From Xanthomonas boreopolis (GTDB lineage Bacteria; Pseudomonadota; Gammaproteobacteria; Xanthomonadales; Xanthomonadaceae): DNA of 64,000 nucleotides. Shown piece after piece: positions 60,076 to 64,000 of this stretch. The stretch is from the NCBI GenBank assembly GCA_014654535.1, contig BNBA01000022.1:1-64000 (forward strand), written 5' to 3'. How positions within the stretch are numbered: the first letter of the stretch is position 1; each line of letters begins with the position of its first letter. The translations under genes were made by a program, and so were the position numbers. Under the pieces are notes generated by a model. It did not search any database, was not told where the DNA came from, and saw nothing but the letters and a program-made list of their open reading frames with translations.

Positions 60076-61197
60076 CTACGACGTCATCCGGTCCCAGAAA
60101 CTCTTCACTCCGTCCATGAAGGTCGCCGATTTCGGCGAATGCTTGCGCGCCTCCTCGCCGACGAACGTGGCCTCGAACTGCTCCAGCAGCCTGCGCTGCT
60201 CCGCGGTGAGGTTGACCGGCGTCTCCACCACGACGCGGCAGTACAGGTCGCCCGGCACGCGGCTGCGCACCGACTTGACGCCCTTGCCGCGCAGGCGGAA
60301 CAGCTTGCCGGTCTGGGTCTCGGCCGGGATGCGGATCTCGGCTTCGCCGTCCAGCGTCGCCACGCGCACGCTGTCGCCGAGCGCCGCCTGGGCGATGCGG
60401 ATCGGCACTTCGCAGTGCAGGTCGTCGCCGTCGCGCTGGAAGATCGCGTGCTCGCGCACGCGCACTTCGACGTACAGGTCGCCGGGCGGCGCGCCGGGCG
60501 GCCCGGCCTCGCCCTCGCCGGCCAGGCGGATGCGGTCGCCCGTGTCCACGCCGGCCGGGATCTTGACCGACAGGACCTTCTCTTCCTCGACGCGGCCGGC
60601 GCCGTGGCAGGTCTTGCAGGGATTGCGGATGATGCTGCCGCGCCCGGCGCAATGCGGGCAGGTCTGCTGCATCGCGAAGATGCCGCGCTGCACGCGCACG
60701 TTGCCGCGGCCGCCGCAGGTGGTGCAGGTCTCGACCTTGCCGTCCTCCGAGCCGCTGCCGTCGCATTGCCGGCATTCGGCCAGGGTCGGGATCTCGATGC
60801 GGCGCTCGACGCCGGCCACCGCTTCCTCCAGCTCCAGCTCCATCACGTAGCCGATGTCGGCGCCGCGGCGCGCCTGGCGTGCGCCGGCGGCTCCACCGAA
60901 GATGTTGCCGAAGATGTCGCCGAAGATGTCGCCCATGTCCGGGCCGCCCGGACCGCCGCCGCCCATGCCGTGTTCGAAAGCGGCATGGCCGTGCGCGTCG
61001 TACATCCGGCGCTTGCCGGCGTCGGCGAGGACCTCGTAGGCCTCCTTGCATTCCTTGAAGGCCGCCTCGGCCGCCGCATCGCCCGGATTGCGGTCGGGGT
61101 GGTACTTCATCGCGCAGCGGCGATAGGCCTTCTTCAGCTCCTCGTCGCTGGCGTTGCGGGCGACGCCCAGCACCTCGTAGTAGTCGCGCTTGCTCAT
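60076..61197 (-). CDS. dnaJ: chaperone DnaJ
   Basis: A 373-residue Hsp40. The J domain has HPD (KYHPDRNPG), a Gly/Phe-rich linker follows ([19 protein letters not shown]), and four CxxCxGxG zinc repeats are present ([32 protein letters not shown]). It stimulates DnaK ATPase and delivers substrates. The ATG at 61197 lies six bases from the heptamer element, with no clear ribosome site. It is the last gene of grpE-dnaK-dnaJ. Confidence 0.98.
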   Translation of the reverse strand: MSKRDYYEVLGVARNASDEELKKAYRRCAMKYHPDRNPGDAAAEAAFKECKEAYEVLADAGKRRMYDAHGHAAFEHGMGGGGPGGPDMGDIFGDIFGNIFGGAAGARQARRGADIGYVMELELEEAVAGVERRIEIPTLAECRQCDGSGSEDGKVETCTTCGGRGNVRVQRGIFAMQQTCPHCAGRGSIIRNPCKTCHGAGRVEEEKVLSVKIPAGVDTGDRIRLAGEGEAGPPGAPPGDLYVEVRVREHAIFQRDGDDLHCEVPIRIAQAALGDSVRVATLDGEAEIRIPAETQTGKLFRLRGKGVKSVRSRVPGDLYCRVVVETPVNLTAEQRRLLEQFEATFVGEEARKHSPKSATFMDGVKSFWDRMTS

Positions 61198-61203
61198 GTG
61201 GAC

Positions 61204-61330
61204 GTGATTCGTGATGGGTGATTGGTGATTCGAAAAAGCATCGGTATCGCCATCAGCCGGGATTCCGGCGCCCGGAGGAGCGAGGCATGGCCCCGCTCCT
61301 TCGAATCACGAATCCCGAATCACGAATCAC
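61204..61330. repeat. heptamer fold-back between dnaK and dnaJ
   Basis: GTGATTC, GTGATGG and GTGATTG-type units (61204-61231), then GAAAAAGC, face GAATCAC, GAATCCC, GAATCAC and GAATCAC (61303-61330). A 7-bp hairpin (AGGAGCG / CGCTCCT) lies inside. The TCA of a right-arm unit (61327-61329) is the dnaK stop codon read on the minus strand. Confidence 0.9.
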
Positions 61331-63246
61331 GGCTTCTTGTCGTCCTTGACCTCGGTGAACTCGGCGTCCACCACGTCGTCGTTCGCCTTGGCCTGCGGGC
61401 CGGCATCGCCGCCGGCGGCACCCTGCTCGGCCGCCGCGGCCGCGGCGTACAGCGACTGGCCGGCCTCTTCCAGCGCCTTGGTCTTGGCCTCGATCTGGGC
61501 CTTGTCGTCGCCCTTCATCGCGGTCTCCAGCTCCGCCAGCGCGCCCTCGACCTTGCCGATCACGTCGCCCGGCACCTTGCTGCCGTGCTCGTTGATCGCG
61601 CTACGGGTCGCATGGATCAGGCCGTCGGCCTGGTTGCGGGCCTGCACCAGCTCCTGGAACTTCTTGTCCTCGTCGCGGTGCGCCTCGGCGTCGGCCACCA
61701 TCCGCGCGATCTCGTCCTCGGACAGGCCCGAGCCGGCCTTGATCTCGACCTTCTGCTCCTTGTTGGTCTTCTTGTCCTTGGCCGACACGTGCAGGATGCC
61801 GTTGGCGTCGATGTCGAAGGACACCTCGATCTGCGGCAGGCCGCGCGGCGCCGGCTCGATGCCGGTCAGGTCGAACTTGGCCAGCGACTTGTTGAAGCGG
61901 GCCTGCTCGCGCTCGCCCTGCAGCACGTGCACGGTGACCGCGGACTGGTTGTCCTCGGCGGTGGAGAACACCTGCGAGGCCTTGGTCGGGATCGTGGTGT
62001 TCTTCTCGATGATCTTGGTGAACACGCCGCCCAGGGTCTCGATGCCCAGGCTCAGCGGGGTCACGTCGAGCAGCAGCACGTCCTTGACGTCGCCGGCCAG
62101 CACGCCGCCCTGCACCGCCGCGCCCAGCGCCACGGCCTCGTCCGGGTTGACGTCCTTGCGCGGCTCCTTGCCGAAGAACTCGGCCACGGCCTGCTGCACC
62201 TTCGGCATGCGGGTCTGGCCGCCGACCAGGATCACCTCGCTGATGTCGCTGGCGCGCAGGCCGGCGTCGTTCAGCGCCACGCGGCACGGCTCGATCGACT
62301 TCTTGATCAGGTCCTCGACCAGCGCTTCCAGCTTGGCGCGGGTCAGCTTGATGTTCAGGTGCTTCGGGCCGGAGGCGTCGGCGGTGACGTACGGCAGGTT
62401 GACCTCGGTCTGCTGCGAGGACGACAGCTCGATCTTGGCGCGCTCGGCCGCGTCCTTCAGGCGCTGCAGCGCCAGCGGGTCCTTGCGCAGGTCGATGCCC
62501 TGGTCCTTCTGGAACTCGTCGACCAGGTACTCGATCACGCGGTTGTCGAAGTCCTCGCCGCCCAGGAAGGTGTCGCCGTTGGTGGCCAGCACCTCGAACT
62601 GCTTCTCGCCGTCGACCTCGGCGATCTCGATGATCGACACGTCGAAGGTGCCGCCGCCCAGGTCGTACACGGCGATCTTGCGGTCGCCGCCGGCCTTGTC
62701 CAGGCCATAGGCCAGCGCCGCGGCGGTCGGCTCGTTGATGATGCGCTTGACGTCCAGGCCGGCGATGCGGCCGGCGTCCTTGGTCGCCTGGCGCTGGCTG
62801 TCGTTGAAGTAGGCCGGCACGGTGATCACCGCCTCGGTCACCTTCTCGCCCAGGAAGTCCTCGGCGGTCTTCTTCATCTTCTCCAGCACCTTGGCGGAGA
62901 TCTCCTGCGGCGCCAGCTTCTTGCCGTCGCTGGTCTGCACCCAGGCGTCGCCGTTGTCGTGCGCGAGGATGGTGTACGGGACGTGCGCGATGTCCTTCTG
63001 CACCTCGCCGTCGGTGAACTTGCGGCCGATCAGGCGCTTAACCGCGTAGAAGGTGTTCTTGGGGTTGGTGACGGCCTGGCGCTTGGCCGAGGCGCCGACC
63101 AGCACTTCGCCGTCCTTGGTGTAGGCGACGATCGACGGGGTGGTGCGATCGCCTTCCGAGTTCTCGATGACGCGGGCCTTGCCGCCGTCCATGATCGCCA
63201 CGCACGAGTTGGTGGTGCCGAGGTCGATACCGATGATCTTGCCCAT
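61327..63246 (-). CDS. dnaK: chaperone DnaK (Hsp70)
   Basis: A 639-residue Hsp70. The ATPase domain (about 1-385) has [26 protein letters not shown] and [10 protein letters not shown]. The substrate domain (about 390-605) has [16 protein letters not shown]. The C-terminal tail ends [14 protein letters not shown]. It refolds client proteins with DnaJ and GrpE. A sigma-32-type promoter lies 63 bases upstream of the ATG. The stop codon is supplied by the heptamer element. Confidence 0.99.
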   Translation of the reverse strand: MGKIIGIDLGTTNSCVAIMDGGKARVIENSEGDRTTPSIVAYTKDGEVLVGASAKRQAVTNPKNTFYAVKRLIGRKFTDGEVQKDIAHVPYTILAHDNGDAWVQTSDGKKLAPQEISAKVLEKMKKTAEDFLGEKVTEAVITVPAYFNDSQRQATKDAGRIAGLDVKRIINEPTAAALAYGLDKAGGDRKIAVYDLGGGTFDVSIIEIAEVDGEKQFEVLATNGDTFLGGEDFDNRVIEYLVDEFQKDQGIDLRKDPLALQRLKDAAERAKIELSSSQQTEVNLPYVTADASGPKHLNIKLTRAKLEALVEDLIKKSIEPCRVALNDAGLRASDISEVILVGGQTRMPKVQQAVAEFFGKEPRKDVNPDEAVALGAAVQGGVLAGDVKDVLLLDVTPLSLGIETLGGVFTKIIEKNTTIPTKASQVFSTAEDNQSAVTVHVLQGEREQARFNKSLAKFDLTGIEPAPRGLPQIEVSFDIDANGILHVSAKDKKTNKEQKVEIKAGSGLSEDEIARMVADAEAHRDEDKKFQELVQARNQADGLIHATRSAINEHGSKVPGDVIGKVEGALAELETAMKGDDKAQIEAKTKALEEAGQSLYAAAAAAEQGAAGGDAGPQAKANDDVVDAEFTEVKDDKKP

Positions 63247-63308
63247 GTGGGATGGCTCCTGAAGAGTGTTCTTAACTGTCTGTCCGGCCCGCGCCGGTTC
63301 TGGTCCAG

Positions 63309-63336
63309 ATGTGGGGATGGCGCGAACCCATTCAAG
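63309..63336 (-). promoter_or_regulatory. sigma-32 heat-shock promoter of dnaK
   Basis: On the minus strand, CTTGAAT (63336-63330), a 13-base spacer and CCCCACAT (63316-63309) match the sigma-32 consensus CTTGAAA-N11-16-CCCCATnT closely. It lies between grpE and dnaK, so dnaK can be induced separately from grpE. Confidence 0.85.
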
Positions 63337-63378
63337 CCATCCGCACGAAACTGCGTTGCATGGACGGTGCCGCGCCGA

Positions 63379-63900
63379 TCAGTCGTGGCGCGCGACCACC
63401 ACCAGGGCCGGGCGCAGCAGGCGCTCGTTGAGCAGGTAGCCCTTCTGGAACACCTGCAGCACGCTGCCGGGGGCCACCCCCTCGGGCGCCTCGGCCTGGC
63501 TGATGGCCTGGTGGTGTTCCGGGTTGAACGGCTGGCCGGCCGGGTCCAGCAGGGTCAGGCCGTTGTCGGCGGCGACCTTCAGCAGCTGCTTGTAGGTCAG
63601 CTCCAGGCCGTCGCGCAGCGGGCTCGGTTCGTTGCCGGCGGCGGCCAGCCCGGCATCCAGGCTGTCGAACACCGGCAGCAGCTCGCCCAGCAGCTTCTCG
63701 TTGGCGAACTTGCGCGCGTTCTCCACGTCGCGGGCGATGCGCTTGCGCTGGTTCTCCAGGTCGGCCCGTTCGCGCAGCGCGTCGGCCTTGAGCAGGGCGA
63801 TCTCGCTGCGCAGCGCCTCGACCTCGGCCTGGAGCGGATCGGCCGGCGCCTGGTTCTGGGATGGGTCTTCGGAATCGAATTCGGGGTGGTCTTGGTTCAT
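63379..63900 (-). CDS. grpE: nucleotide exchange factor GrpE
   Basis: A 173-residue GrpE. A charged N-terminal tail, a long coiled coil (about 25-90; [20 protein letters not shown]) and the C-terminal beta domain ([35 protein letters not shown]) are typical. It releases ADP from DnaK. ATG at 63900 (MNQDHPEFD) is preferred over a TTG two codons upstream. A sigma-32-type promoter lies about 45 bases upstream. Confidence 0.96.
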   Translation of the reverse strand: MNQDHPEFDSEDPSQNQAPADPLQAEVEALRSEIALLKADALRERADLENQRKRIARDVENARKFANEKLLGELLPVFDSLDAGLAAAGNEPSPLRDGLELTYKQLLKVAADNGLTLLDPAGQPFNPEHHQAISQAEAPEGVAPGSVLQVFQKGYLLNERLLRPALVVVARHD

Positions 63901-63944
63901 GAACAATTCCCGGGCGGGAGGAACACCCGCCCCACCGGCTCCCT

Positions 63945-63970
63945 ATGTGGGCGTATCGACAGGTTTCAAG
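63945..63970 (-). promoter_or_regulatory. sigma-32 heat-shock promoter of grpE
   Basis: On the minus strand, CTTGAAA (63970-63964), a 12-base spacer and CCCACAT (63951-63945) form a near-consensus sigma-32 promoter. A leader hairpin GGGCGGG / CCCGCCC (63912-63932) follows before the ATG. Confidence 0.85.
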
Positions 63971-64000
63971 CGATCGATCGGAACCAGAGGCCGCGCCTAT

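Overview
The window is bacterial chromosomal DNA of high GC content. It reads as a gammaproteobacterium of the Xanthomonadaceae (Lysobacterales), probably Lysobacter- or Luteimonas-like. The signs are a methionine synthase split into two genes, the gene order mtaD-like/ubiG/gph/phytoene-synthase-like, an EF-P with lysine 34 beside epmB, sucA-sucB-lpd in a row, and the dense short palindromic repeats typical of this family. The genus is an inference from gene content, not from a marker gene. No rRNA, tRNA, prophage, CRISPR array or complete insertion sequence was seen.

Layout. 1-4014: tail of an unknown gene, then an ethanolamine operon (permease, eutB, eutC). 4181-7829 (minus): a phytoene/squalene-synthase-like protein, gph, ubiG and an MtaD-like deaminase. 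8033-9742: divergent efp and epmB. 9968-15288: a GGDEF-EAL protein, trmJ, suhB and an acyl-CoA dehydrogenase. 15458-21878: a methionine-cycle operon with a SahR-like ArsR/methyltransferase regulator, metH N-terminal half, a short SDR, metH C-terminal half and an NAD-epimerase. 21934-25447 (minus): mannose/fructose operon (AGE-family isomerase, fructokinase, FucP-type transporter). 25822-30814 (minus): acyltransferase, DUF2058 protein, SlyX, FKBP isomerase, periplasmic glutathione peroxidase. 30944-36401: small lipoprotein, YtrA-type GntR regulator, ABC transporter pair, GSGD-repeat protein, lipoproteins and a frameshifted DUF5694 gene. 36556-44254: fumC, a MITE-like element, a CNNM/CorC protein, a CAP protein, purB, a VOC protein and a ribosomal oxygenase. 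44646-51035: 2-oxoglutarate dehydrogenase genes and a LOG-family gene that runs into a 104-bp tandem array. 51761-59748: GAF-GGDEF-EAL protein, YigZ, an ABC exporter, a small protein, tyrA, pdxY. 60076-64000 (minus): dnaJ, dnaK, grpE with two sigma-32-type promoters.

How genes work together. Two cobalamin-dependent systems are present: ethanolamine ammonia-lyase without microcompartment genes, and split MetH under a likely S-adenosylhomocysteine-sensing repressor. The sugar operon would import a hexose, isomerise mannose to fructose and phosphorylate it. fumC and sucAB-lpd supply the TCA cycle. EpmB would provide beta-lysine for EF-P.

The most unusual content is repeat biology. A family of fold-back elements made of 7-bp units (GGGATTC or GTGATTC, with an AAAAGC core) lies between genes and also inside genes: it encodes two in-frame loops of MetH2, both sides of the sahR/metH1 junction, and the stop codon of dnaK. 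The LOG gene's 3' end, stop codon included, has been amplified into six 104-bp copies. The first bases of the window show a second case of a duplicated gene tail.
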